DNA of 19,095 nt from contig CACZQD010000004.1 of assembly GCA_902783215.1 (NCBI GenBank), positions 1-19,095 on the forward strand, read 5' to 3'. Made by a program: the position numbers and the translations under genes. This DNA comes from an uncultured Erysipelotrichaceae bacterium (GTDB taxonomy: Bacteria; Bacillota_I; Bacilli_A; RF39; UBA660). Positions 6,774-13,847 of this stretch are shown one piece after another. Numbering within the stretch: position 1 is the first letter of the stretch; the number at the start of each line of letters is the position of its first letter. Below the pieces are notes generated by a model that saw only the letters and a program-made list of their open reading frames with translations, did no database searches and had not been told where the DNA came from.

Positions 6774-8003
6774 ATGAGTAATGAAATTATGGATGTAAAT
6801 CAGAATAGTGAGATATTAGATATAGAAAAATATGCCGATATTGAAAGAGTAGACATGACAAGTCCGATGTCTATCAATAATTATCAACAAGATACATTAG
6901 ATGAAATTGATAAATTATCTTCTTCTTTTAGTCCGCTTTTTAGTCAAGTAAATATTAATAATGATGACTTAGAAGAAAGGGTAAAAAAGATTAATATTTT
7001 TGATACTTTTGCAGAAAATGATAAAAAGAAAGAAGCTTTAGCAAAAGAAAGAGAAAAAGAACAAAAAAGTATAACTTATGCTTTAAAGAAAAAAGTTTCT
7101 AAAAAATTTAGAGAAGCATTAGATAAAGAACATGAAGAGTTAGAAGATCAAATTGTAACTGATGTTGATATTCAACGTGATTTTGAAGATAATATTAATA
7201 AATTATCTGATACTATAAGCATGAGAATGGGTAATTTAGTTAGTATTATGCAAATGACACAGGACTATAATAATCAATTAGAAGTTTTAATTAAAAAGCT
7301 AGAACGCGCTGTTGAAATTGGTGAATATGATTTAAATAATTATAAAGAAACAGTTGTTGAACCTTTATTAGCAAAAAAAGAATTAACACCAGAAGAAAAA
7401 AGTCAATTAAGTAGAGCTAAAGCATGTGTATATGCTATGGAAAGAACTTTACAATCATTAAAGAATCAAATTACAACAACATATTCAAAATTTGAACAAG
7501 ATGATGTTAGAAGTATTTCATATATTGAAACGATGTTTAATTTAAAAGATTATCGTCGTATCACCTTAGTTGGTATTCGTTCACAAGCATCAACTATTGT
7601 TCGCATTAAACAAGATCAAAAAGATATTGCTATTTATCGTAATATGTTTGAAGCTAGTAATGAAGTATTAGTTAGTGCTGCTCAAGTTCAAAATGAAAAT
7701 ATTGCAAATGTTATGGAAATGTCTAAAGAAGGATCATTAAAACTTGAAACTATGAAAGCTGTTGAAGATGAAGTAAAAAGAGGAATTGACTTACTTAATA
7801 GAGGATATAAAGATATTGAAATAGATATTAAGAAGAAAAGTGATTTCTATAATCAATTTAAAGAAAATCGTAAAGTTTATAATGAACAATTAAATCTTAT
7901 TCAAACACAACGTGAAGGAATCATTGGTGAAGATGAAAGAGAACAAATGGTTCGTGAAGGAAATCAATTAAGAAAGAAATTAAATAGACCTAATAATAAA
8001 TAG
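6774..8003 (+). CDS. TelA-like toxic anion resistance family protein
   Basis: 409 residues, helical and without membrane segments. From about residue 150 it follows the TelA (toxic anion resistance) pattern: a helix with paired aromatic/Asn residues and a small-residue turn (YNNQLEVLIKKLERAVEIGE), then a segment leading to ACVYAMERTLQSLKNQI, and a C-terminal stretch NEVLVSAAQVQNENIANV...GSLKLETMKAV matching the family's N-E-L-L / D-I-E-T-L signature. The first 130 residues are acidic, then Lys-rich, and specific to this protein. TelA proteins are linked to tellurite, bacteriocin and antibiotic tolerance and to Ter-type stress loci, but their biochemical activity is not known. It is first in a five-gene operon, with GGAGGT five bases before ATG. 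I am fairly sure of the family by remembered pattern, not by alignment. Confidence 0.75.
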   Translation: MSNEIMDVNQNSEILDIEKYADIERVDMTSPMSINNYQQDTLDEIDKLSSSFSPLFSQVNINNDDLEERVKKINIFDTFAENDKKKEALAKEREKEQKSITYALKKKVSKKFREALDKEHEELEDQIVTDVDIQRDFEDNINKLSDTISMRMGNLVSIMQMTQDYNNQLEVLIKKLERAVEIGEYDLNNYKETVVEPLLAKKELTPEEKSQLSRAKACVYAMERTLQSLKNQITTTYSKFEQDDVRSISYIETMFNLKDYRRITLVGIRSQASTIVRIKQDQKDIAIYRNMFEASNEVLVSAAQVQNENIANVMEMSKEGSLKLETMKAVEDEVKRGIDLLNRGYKDIEIDIKKKSDFYNQFKENRKVYNEQLNLIQTQREGIIGEDEREQMVREGNQLRKKLNRPNNK

Positions 8004-8013
8004 AAGGTATATT

Positions 8014-9174
8014 ATGCAAGATAAAAAATTAATTGATATTGCTTGTATTAACAATATTACGGGGGTTTATTGTTATACTAAAGAAGGAATGTCAGATAAT
8101 AAATTAGATAAAATTAAGTATTTAGAAATAAAAATTGTTTATGATGGTAGTAAAACAATGAGTATGAATTCTAATGATAAATATTTCTTAGATTTTTTAA
8201 CTAAGATTAAACAATTATATAGTAATGAAAAGAATCGAAAGAAATTTACCTTTTTAAATGATTTTTCAAAAGAAGTTATTGAAAGATATAATATTTTAGA
8301 AGATCAAAAACCAGTTACCGATCATAGCTTTTATCCGATGAATACTAATAATTTTTATGTAAATTTAATGTCTGATTATATTGTTCAAGCACTTACAATC
8401 ATTATTAAATTATTTTATCTTGATAAAGATATAAAGGTAGAAAATTTTAAAGGCAATCATCATCGATATTTAGCTACATATATTGTTGATAATAAAAAAT
8501 ATTTTCTTCCTTTTTCTTGTATTATAAAGGATAATTATAATTTAGTATTTGAAGTTAATGGTATAAAAAATAATGGAATAAGATTTAACGGACAACTAGA
8601 TATTAGAGACTATTATGTTCGAATGAAGTGGAGTAACAAACAACAAGACTTAGAGTGTAAAATATTAAGTGATATCGATAATGGATTTATCGAATCAAGT
8701 ATTAAAGTAAATAGTGAAACTATATTAATCAATCAAGAAGATTCTTTAGTTAAGGAAGAAGAGTTAAAAGAAATAAATGAATATTTAAAAAAGATGAATT
8801 TAAAAACATTTTCAAGGGGCATAAAAACAACTACTAATAGCTATTTATTTTATGAAAGTGAAATAGATAATAATGAACAAGTAAACTATGCTTACCATGT
8901 TATAAAAAAAGATGGAATTATAAGTATTATATCAAAAACCGTCTATGGAGATTTAATGTATGATGAAGAATTATTCACTCCATATAAGCAAACAAATTAT
9001 CGTACTAATATGATTAAACTTGCTGAAAATAAATTTCTAATTCAACATGAGAATCTTGATAATCATATGTATAATTATCAAATATTAGATGATATAACAA
9101 AGTATGATGTAGATGTTTCAAATATCAATAATATTAGTGAGTTAAAATCATACAAAAAGGGGGCAATTAAATGA
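8014..9174 (+). CDS. hypothetical protein in the telA operon
   Basis: 386 residues, soluble, mixed alpha/beta, with no signal peptide, membrane segment or nucleotide-binding motif. I do not recognise the family. The central part (about 140-240) alternates hydrophobic and polar residues like a beta-rich domain; about 245-265 is a charged helix. GAAGGT at 8003-8008 sits five bases before ATG, 10 nt after telA. Its TGA stop overlaps the ATG of the AAA+ gene (ATGA at 9171-9174), so translation of the two is probably coupled and their products may be made in fixed proportion. The context suggests an adaptor or sensor for the AAA+ ATPase; that is inference from position only. Confidence 0.7.
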   Translation: MQDKKLIDIACINNITGVYCYTKEGMSDNKLDKIKYLEIKIVYDGSKTMSMNSNDKYFLDFLTKIKQLYSNEKNRKKFTFLNDFSKEVIERYNILEDQKPVTDHSFYPMNTNNFYVNLMSDYIVQALTIIIKLFYLDKDIKVENFKGNHHRYLATYIVDNKKYFLPFSCIIKDNYNLVFEVNGIKNNGIRFNGQLDIRDYYVRMKWSNKQQDLECKILSDIDNGFIESSIKVNSETILINQEDSLVKEEELKEINEYLKKMNLKTFSRGIKTTTNSYLFYESEIDNNEQVNYAYHVIKKDGIISIISKTVYGDLMYDEELFTPYKQTNYRTNMIKLAENKFLIQHENLDNHMYNYQILDDITKYDVDVSNINNISELKSYKKGAIK

Positions 9175-11048
9175 GCTTTTTAGATAATATATTTGGAAAA
9201 AAAGAAGAATTAACAAAACTTGATGCTATTATTAATAATTTAAGAGAAAATAATGCTGAGGGAAAATATAATGATTTAATTGAATATATAAGTTCAAAAA
9301 AACATACTGAAGATTTTTTCTTATTCACAACCGATGAACAATATCAAATAATTAATGATATGGCACGTAATATTGAAAAAATTCAAGATCGTTTTCACAT
9401 AGAAGATATTGTTTATATGGCATCAGTAGCTGTTACTTCTAATGATTCAGAAGAAAAGAATACTTTTTTTAAACTTGTAAAATCGTATTATAAAAATCCA
9501 CAATTATTTAAAGATATAGCAAGCATTTATCACGTTTTTCAAAATAAAACTATTGTATATGTTATATATAATGATTTACTTGAACTTCAAAATACTCATA
9601 CTAAATATATATTTGATTATATTAAGGAAGGCAGACAATACAATTTAGATGAAGGTGCTTTTTCTATTAATATAAGAAAAATAATTGATCGTATAAAGTT
9701 AATACCAGAGATAAATGATGATCTTATTCGTGAAATAATTGATAAACAATTAAAAAAAGATATGCATCTTATAAGTTATTATGATATCGATGAAGAAAGG
9801 CTTGTAGATGCTGAAAAACGTTATGACAGTGTATATACTAATTTGCAAAATATTGAAGATGAAATCAGTAATGTCCGAAAAGATGTTAATAGTATTCAAA
9901 TTAAAACAGTAACAGTATCTGAACAAGCTGCTAAGTCTATTCAAGATACAGTAGATCGTGAAACAAAAGGTTTTAAAGATCAAGTACTATCTTGTGAGAA
10001 AAAAGTAATAAATGCTCGAGAAGAGTTAAAAAAATGTTTAGAAACTGCAAAAGATGAAATAAATGATGCTGGAATTTTTTGGAAAAATGAGATTAGTAAT
10101 ACACCAATACCTACAACAAGTAGTAAAACATTTAATCAATCTCCAACAATTATTACCCATGCAAAAGCAGGTACTGCATCACAAACAAGACCTGGTGATG
10201 AGTTAATCTTGACTATGGATAATTATGAGAGATTATTACAAAGAAAAAATCCTAATGAATTATATCATGAATCATTTATGGAACTTTATGAACACGCTCT
10301 TAATAAAGAAGCAACAATGTTAATCGGTCCACATGGTTCTGGTAAGACACACTCCGTTCATCAACTATCACATATTTTAAATTTACGTGTTTATAACTTT
10401 GGTTTCGTAGCTGATGAATATTCTGTTATTAAAGGATATATGGACGCTAATGGTAACTACGTTAAGACACTATTCTATGAAGCATTTAAATATGGTGGTA
10501 TTGCCTTATTTGATGAAGTTGATGCCAGTGAATCCCGATCATTAATTGAGTTGAATAAAATTATTTGTGGACCGGGTCAATATGAAGCTTATTCATTTCC
10601 AAATGGTGAGACCGTAAAACCACATCCTAACTTTTTACCAGTATTTTCATCTAATACTTGGGGTGATGGATCAAGTAGAGTATATTCATCTCGTGAAAAA
10701 TTAGACCCAGCCACACTCGATAGAGTTGAGCCTATTGTATATGGTTATGACACTAAATTAGAAAGAGAAATATTAAAGAAATATCCAGACGAATATGAAT
10801 TTATTTTAAGTTATCGTGAAGCCTTAAAAGATGCAAAAATTGCAATGGATATATCGACTCGTGGTGTTCAAGCAGTTAAATCATATCTAGATCGTAATGT
10901 CGATTGGAAAAAAATTCTAGATAAAAGATTTATTAAAAATATTAGTATTGATGATTTAAATCAAATAATTGGACACATGAATAATTGTCCAACAAAACAA
11001 TTAGATATATTTAAACAAAGAGTAAAAGAAAAAAGTCTTACTAGATAA
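9171..11048 (+). CDS. CobS/MoxR-type AAA+ ATPase with N-terminal helical and coiled-coil extension
   Basis: 625 residues. About 1-205 is an all-helical domain I do not recognise; about 210-300 is a coiled coil; a Ser/Thr/Pro linker (about 305-335) leads to a C-terminal AAA+ domain. That domain has Walker A GPHGSGKT (386-393), Walker B ALFDEVDAS with D448/E449, sensor-1 N495 in SSNTWGDGSS, and LDPATLDR ending in R518, placed as an arginine finger. The SNT-x-G-x-G...LD-x-ATLDR pattern is that of CobS-like and phage CobS-like members of the MoxR/AAA_5 group, which act with VWA-domain partners to remodel protein complexes. The next gene encodes a candidate partner. Starts inside the upstream gene's stop with AGGGGG as ribosome site. 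The ATPase is secure; the client is unknown. Confidence 0.88.
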   Translation: MSFLDNIFGKKEELTKLDAIINNLRENNAEGKYNDLIEYISSKKHTEDFFLFTTDEQYQIINDMARNIEKIQDRFHIEDIVYMASVAVTSNDSEEKNTFFKLVKSYYKNPQLFKDIASIYHVFQNKTIVYVIYNDLLELQNTHTKYIFDYIKEGRQYNLDEGAFSINIRKIIDRIKLIPEINDDLIREIIDKQLKKDMHLISYYDIDEERLVDAEKRYDSVYTNLQNIEDEISNVRKDVNSIQIKTVTVSEQAAKSIQDTVDRETKGFKDQVLSCEKKVINAREELKKCLETAKDEINDAGIFWKNEISNTPIPTTSSKTFNQSPTIITHAKAGTASQTRPGDELILTMDNYERLLQRKNPNELYHESFMELYEHALNKEATMLIGPHGSGKTHSVHQLSHILNLRVYNFGFVADEYSVIKGYMDANGNYVKTLFYEAFKYGGIALFDEVDASESRSLIELNKIICGPGQYEAYSFPNGETVKPHPNFLPVFSSNTWGDGSSRVYSSREKLDPATLDRVEPIVYGYDTKLEREILKKYPDEYEFILSYREALKDAKIAMDISTRGVQAVKSYLDRNVDWKKILDKRFIKNISIDDLNQIIGHMNNCPTKQLDIFKQRVKEKSLTR

Positions 11049-11062
11049 TTAGGGGGTATTTT

Positions 11063-12031
11063 ATGGTTTTAAATACATTCGATGAAACAAATAATAAAAG
11101 AATATTTAAGTGCTACTTCGACAGTATCAATGATTTATTATCTGCTGTTGAAACGCGACCAATTAATACGGAAATATTTGATCCTGTAAACTTAAATAGT
11201 GAAAGACCAGGGCCTAATTATTTAAATAAAACAAAAGACTTACAAGAAGCTATTAATTTATGTCGGTATGGAGTATCCAAAGAAGAATTAAGAAACTTTA
11301 TAGATCTAAATGATTATATGGAAAACATTTTACCTAATTTTATGCAAAAAAGAAATATTATTCATAATATGTATGGATATAGACCGGATGTATACAAATT
11401 CTTAAATGGTAATCCTAAATCGATGTATCAATTAAAAAGGAAAACTCCTAAAAAATCTATAAATATACTTATGCTCCCTAACTTTTATGGAAAACATATA
11501 GGTAGTGTGATAATTAATTTAGGGGTATCAGTTATTCAATTAGTTAAATTACTTGAAATGGCAGGGTATTCAGTATCTATTTATTATTTAGATGTCTCAC
11601 GTCAATGGGATAAATCAGATGATTCGTTGAATCGTAAAGAAGAATTCTTTTTATATGAAGTATTAATTAAAGATAATAATCAAAAAATAAATCCAGTTGC
11701 TTCATATTTTCCAATGTGTCATCCAGACTTTACAAGAAGATTAATCTTCAGAATAACAGAAACCCTACCATTTAGCCTTAAAGAATGGTCTTCCGACTAT
11801 GGAATGACTGTATCGGATATAAATAGTTATATGAATTATTTCGAAAGTTATAATAATAGTGATAAAAAAATAATTATTGATAAAGATATTGTCGATAATA
11901 CTAAGGGCAAGGATATAATAAAAGATTTCTCAAATTTATTAGATAAAATAAATTTTGAGTCATACTTAGTTGAAGATCAGAAAAAAGAATATAGTGAAAA
12001 GATAAAAAAATTAAAAAGAAAAGGGGAATAA
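11063..12031 (+). CDS. VWA-like protein, likely partner of the AAA+ ATPase
   Basis: 322 residues, soluble. About 10-75 has the layout F-D-S...L...T-K-D-L-Q-E-A-I-N-L-x-x-x-G (FDSINDLL, NKTKDLQEAINLCRYG) that I associate with phage proteins encoded beside CobS-like ATPases. About 130-240 looks like a Rossmann/VWA fold: a hydrophobic strand (INILMLPN), a helix (VIQLVKLLEMAGY), a second strand (SVSIYYLD), then a later helix with FTRRLIFRITE. The metal-binding DxSxS of a classical VWA domain is absent, replaced around MLPNFYGK, so metal binding is doubtful. AGGGGGT lies five bases before ATG and 14 nt separate it from the ATPase gene; the next gene follows after 3 nt. The VWA assignment is a fold-level guess; the position next to the ATPase is the main support. 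Confidence 0.5.
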   Translation: MVLNTFDETNNKRIFKCYFDSINDLLSAVETRPINTEIFDPVNLNSERPGPNYLNKTKDLQEAINLCRYGVSKEELRNFIDLNDYMENILPNFMQKRNIIHNMYGYRPDVYKFLNGNPKSMYQLKRKTPKKSINILMLPNFYGKHIGSVIINLGVSVIQLVKLLEMAGYSVSIYYLDVSRQWDKSDDSLNRKEEFFLYEVLIKDNNQKINPVASYFPMCHPDFTRRLIFRITETLPFSLKEWSSDYGMTVSDINSYMNYFESYNNSDKKIIIDKDIVDNTKGKDIIKDFSNLLDKINFESYLVEDQKKEYSEKIKKLKRKGE

Positions 12032-12034
12032 AAT

Positions 12035-13195
12035 ATGAATTTAAAAGATATAGATTATTTTGATAGTATTATTCACAAAATAAAATGGTTAGTTAATTGG
12101 TATAACAATGTTCATTTTGAAAGTAAACAATTTCGAATATTTTTAGCTAATGGAGAAAGAATTCTATATAAATGTATGAAAAATAAAGTACCACATTTAT
12201 TAGGAGTAAATACTGACTTTTTAGCCTTATCGCAGAAGTTTAAATCAACCTCTTCATATGATATATTAATTGAATTTTTAAATAATCCATTTTCTATTCG
12301 TCAAAAAATTATAAATGGTGAAATAGATTTTAATAAAGTATTTAGTAAACATATTGATCAAAAATTACTTCACTTTAAATCTAATATAAGTATTAATCAA
12401 GATAATATTTTATTTGTTGTTAAATATGATGCCAAGGTAACTTATAATCAAGGAAAAGATAAACGTAATTGTGACTACATTTTATTTAAAAAATTAGATG
12501 ATGGTGAATTCTTAGAAATGGATTTAAAATTAAATGATAAATATGCAGTTCCAGTATCTAGCAGAGTGTATAATGATGAATATGAAGCTCAAGATTCGAT
12601 GAAAGAAGTACTTACAAATCAAGATACAACCATAGTTGGTTCAATAATTTTTGAAAATGAGTTTATATATAGTAATAAAAAATTATACATTAGTGAAAAA
12701 GATAAAATCTTTCGTTTACAATATCTAAAAAATTTAAAAGACAAATTTAATTGTCATGTTGATGTAGTAGGTGACTGTGAATACTATTATGGAAAAAACT
12801 ATGATAATCGTAATATAGGTAAAAACAACTATGATATTTTAGATACTGTTATCCAAAGTGTTTTAGAAGGTAAAATAATTGATGAAAAAAGTTTACAAGT
12901 AAAATTTAGCGAATTAACCAATCAGCAAAGAAATTTAATTGATGTTTTAAATGATCAAATCATATTCGGTAATAATAAATTAGATTCGAATCAAGAATCT
13001 TACTCCACACTTCGTAAAAAATGTGAAAAATTAGAAAGTGTAAAAAAAGAGTTAGAAGAAAATAATAAACAATTAACTGATAAGAATAATGAGTTAATTG
13101 AACAAGTAGGGAATTTAACTAAAGAAAATGAAACTCATAAACAATTTGTAAAACAAATTATTAAAACAGTTAAAGATTATGAAAGTGAAGAATAA
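12035..13195 (+). CDS. hypothetical protein with C-terminal coiled coil, last gene of the telA operon
   Basis: 386 residues, no signal peptide or membrane helix, family not recognised. Residues about 1-290 are mixed alpha/beta with a Tyr/Asn/Lys-rich stretch (about 245-265). From about 315 to the end it is a clear coiled coil with repeated LxxxxxxL/ExN spacing. AGGGGA at 12022-12027 is seven bases before ATG, and the gene starts 3 nt after its neighbour, so it belongs to the operon. The coil could pair with that of the AAA+ protein (its residues 210-300), but nothing shows this directly. No terminator directly follows; the first one downstream is the hairpin at 13271. Confidence 0.7.
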   Translation: MNLKDIDYFDSIIHKIKWLVNWYNNVHFESKQFRIFLANGERILYKCMKNKVPHLLGVNTDFLALSQKFKSTSSYDILIEFLNNPFSIRQKIINGEIDFNKVFSKHIDQKLLHFKSNISINQDNILFVVKYDAKVTYNQGKDKRNCDYILFKKLDDGEFLEMDLKLNDKYAVPVSSRVYNDEYEAQDSMKEVLTNQDTTIVGSIIFENEFIYSNKKLYISEKDKIFRLQYLKNLKDKFNCHVDVVGDCEYYYGKNYDNRNIGKNNYDILDTVIQSVLEGKIIDEKSLQVKFSELTNQQRNLIDVLNDQIIFGNNKLDSNQESYSTLRKKCEKLESVKKELEENNKQLTDKNNELIEQVGNLTKENETHKQFVKQIIKTVKDYESEE

Positions 13196-13202
13196 AAAGG
13201 TA

Positions 13203-13231
13203 TTGTATATTTTATAAAATTGTAATATAAT
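13203..13231 (+). promoter_or_regulatory. plus-strand promoter for a short RNA at locus A
   Basis: TTGTAT (13203-13208), 17-nt spacer, TATAAT (13226-13231). Predicted start near 13238. No plus-strand gene follows before the terminator at 13271, so the product would be a short RNA. Confidence 0.6.
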
Positions 13232-13237
13232 TTAATT

Positions 13238-13293
13238 GAGAGGCATTAGTGCCTACAAAAAAATGTTTATGACACTGTTAATAGTGTCTTTTT
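13238..13293 (+). ncRNA. predicted short RNA of about 56 nt, convergent with the tiny ORF (candidate antitoxin RNA)
   Basis: Begins about seven bases after TATAAT. It carries a 5' hairpin, AGGCA (13241-13245) with TGCCT (13250-13254), an A-rich linker, and the terminator stem at 13271. No open frame with a ribosome site is present. It runs against the minus-strand peptide gene and would be complementary to that transcript's 3' region; its GACACT can also pair with AGTGTC in the peptide mRNA leader. The size and the shared terminator recall the short RNA II of par-pAD1-type type I systems. Its existence is predicted only. Confidence 0.45.
13271..13293 (+). terminator. terminator at locus A, probably bidirectional
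   Basis: GACACT (13271-13276) pairs with AGTGTC (13283-13288) around GTTAAT, with TTTTT directly after on the plus strand. On the minus strand the same stem is followed after six bases by seven U (13257-13263). It would end the short plus RNA, catch read-through from the telA operon, and partly end the minus-strand peptide mRNA. Confidence 0.75.
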
Positions 13294-13296
13294 CTT

Positions 13297-13365
13297 TTAA
13301 TCAAAAACAATTAAAAGAGTGATGATAATGATCAAAAGAAAAATAAGAATATCTTTCTTGTTCAT
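13297..13365 (-). CDS. 22-aa single-helix hydrophobic peptide, candidate type I toxin (locus A)
   Basis: An ATG at 13365-13363 opens 22 codons ending in TAA. The peptide begins MNKKD, continues as one unbroken Ile/Leu/Phe/Val membrane helix (about residues 6-21) and ends in Asp. The Shine-Dalgarno AAGGAGGTGA (13379-13370) matches the full ten-base 3' end of 16S rRNA and lies four bases before ATG, the strongest ribosome site in the window; it serves no other gene. The site is hidden in a leader hairpin, and the mRNA ends can close on each other. Positive N-terminus, one helix, tiny size and tight translational masking are features of type I toxins (Fst, TxpA, Hok classes), but the sequence is not one I recognise. 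A small regulatory membrane peptide is the alternative. Confidence 0.7.
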   Translation of the reverse strand: MNKKDILIFLLIIIITLLIVFD

Positions 13366-13373
13366 AAAATCAC

Positions 13374-13396
13374 CTCCTTCATTTTGTATGAAAGAG
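13374..13396 (-). promoter_or_regulatory. hairpin hiding the ribosome site of the locus A peptide
   Basis: On the minus-strand RNA CTCTTTCAT (13396-13388) pairs with ATGAAGGAG (13382-13374), nine pairs with one U-G, loop ACAAA. The 3' arm contains most of the Shine-Dalgarno. On the plus strand the same position is A-C, so the fold belongs to the minus-strand RNA. Confidence 0.65.
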
Positions 13397-13418
13397 TAGA
13401 CACTAATATTGCCTCCTA

Positions 13419-13426
13419 TTTATATC
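13419..13426 (-). promoter_or_regulatory. extended -10 promoter for the locus A peptide mRNA
   Basis: On the minus strand TGA directly precedes TATAAA (13424-13419), an extended -10 element; no good -35 is seen. Predicted start near 13413, so the RNA would begin around GGAGGC and run about 48 nt to the ATG. Confidence 0.45.
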
Positions 13427-13490
13427 ATACAATTTAAATTACTTATTTCCTTTTTATTTTAAATTTATTAATGATTTACTTATTTTTACT

Positions 13491-13518
13491 TTGCAATTGG
13501 CTAAATTTATTGTATAAT
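13491..13518 (+). promoter_or_regulatory. sigma-A promoter for comN-secDF
   Basis: TTGCAA (13491-13496), 16-nt spacer, TATAAT (13513-13518), 29 nt before the comN ATG. The rest of 13427-13490 is A+T-rich with nothing recognisable. Confidence 0.7.
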
Positions 13519-13547
13519 TAATATGTAGCTTATTTAACGGAGGATAT

Positions 13548-13847
13548 ATGAATATTGAATTTGAAAGTATTAAAGATTTATATGAACGTTTAAAACCAGC
13601 GCTCAATACAAAAGAAAAAGAATTACAAAGGAATAATATTAAATATATAAAGCAAGAAGACATATGGAATTACTTAAAAATAGAAAAATGGAAAAATGCA
13701 AAAAATTTATTATTACATGAAATGGTTGATGACATTTTAAATTGTGATAATACATTACTTGAAGATTATGTTCAAGGTATTATTGCTAAAAATGAAGTTA
13801 AACCTAAATTAGATAGTGAGGTAGATTATGAAAAAGAAGATGAATAA
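13548..13847 (+). CDS. comN: ComN-family post-transcriptional regulator
   Basis: 99-residue soluble protein of the family typified by Bacillus subtilis ComN (YrzD), which controls comE mRNA at the post-transcriptional level and associates with DivIVA. Family features seen: L-x-P-x-L-x-x-K-x-x-E (LKPALNTKEKE), a tryptophan followed by YL (DIWNYL), then a W-K segment and LLLHEMVDDIL. Length is normal. CGGAGG ends four bases before ATG. The gene overlaps secDF by 20 nt, and comN beside secDF is the arrangement known in Bacillus, which supports the call. No competence genes are visible, so its target here is open. A 69-aa frame on the opposite strand is only its shadow. Confidence 0.85.
   Translation: MNIEFESIKDLYERLKPALNTKEKELQRNNIKYIKQEDIWNYLKIEKWKNAKNLLLHEMVDDILNCDNTLLEDYVQGIIAKNEVKPKLDSEVDYEKEDE

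Larger units (their letters stand above)
13240..13415 (-). repeat. long-range inverted complement enclosing locus A
   Basis: GAGGCATTAGTGCCTAC (13240-13256) is complementary to 13396-13415 apart from a 3-nt bulge (13407-13409) and one position (13252/13400). That position is C-A on the plus strand but G-U on the minus strand, so a minus-strand RNA could close its 5' end onto its 3' end with 17 pairs. Such 5'-3' closure is known in type I toxin mRNAs. Confidence 0.6.

Noticed and set aside
9750..9983. 77-aa minus-strand ORF
   Set aside because: Shadow of the AAA+ gene's helical and coiled-coil region; hydrophobic only because it is the complement of Lys/Glu/Asp codons.
13396..13415. Inverted repeats at locus A as ends of a mobile element
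   Set aside because: They enclose only about 175 bp with no transposase or target duplication, and the single G-U position fits RNA pairing better than a DNA terminal repeat, though a tiny non-autonomous element cannot be fully excluded.
13454..13663. 69-aa minus-strand ORF
   Set aside because: Mostly the antisense shadow of comN, without a ribosome site.
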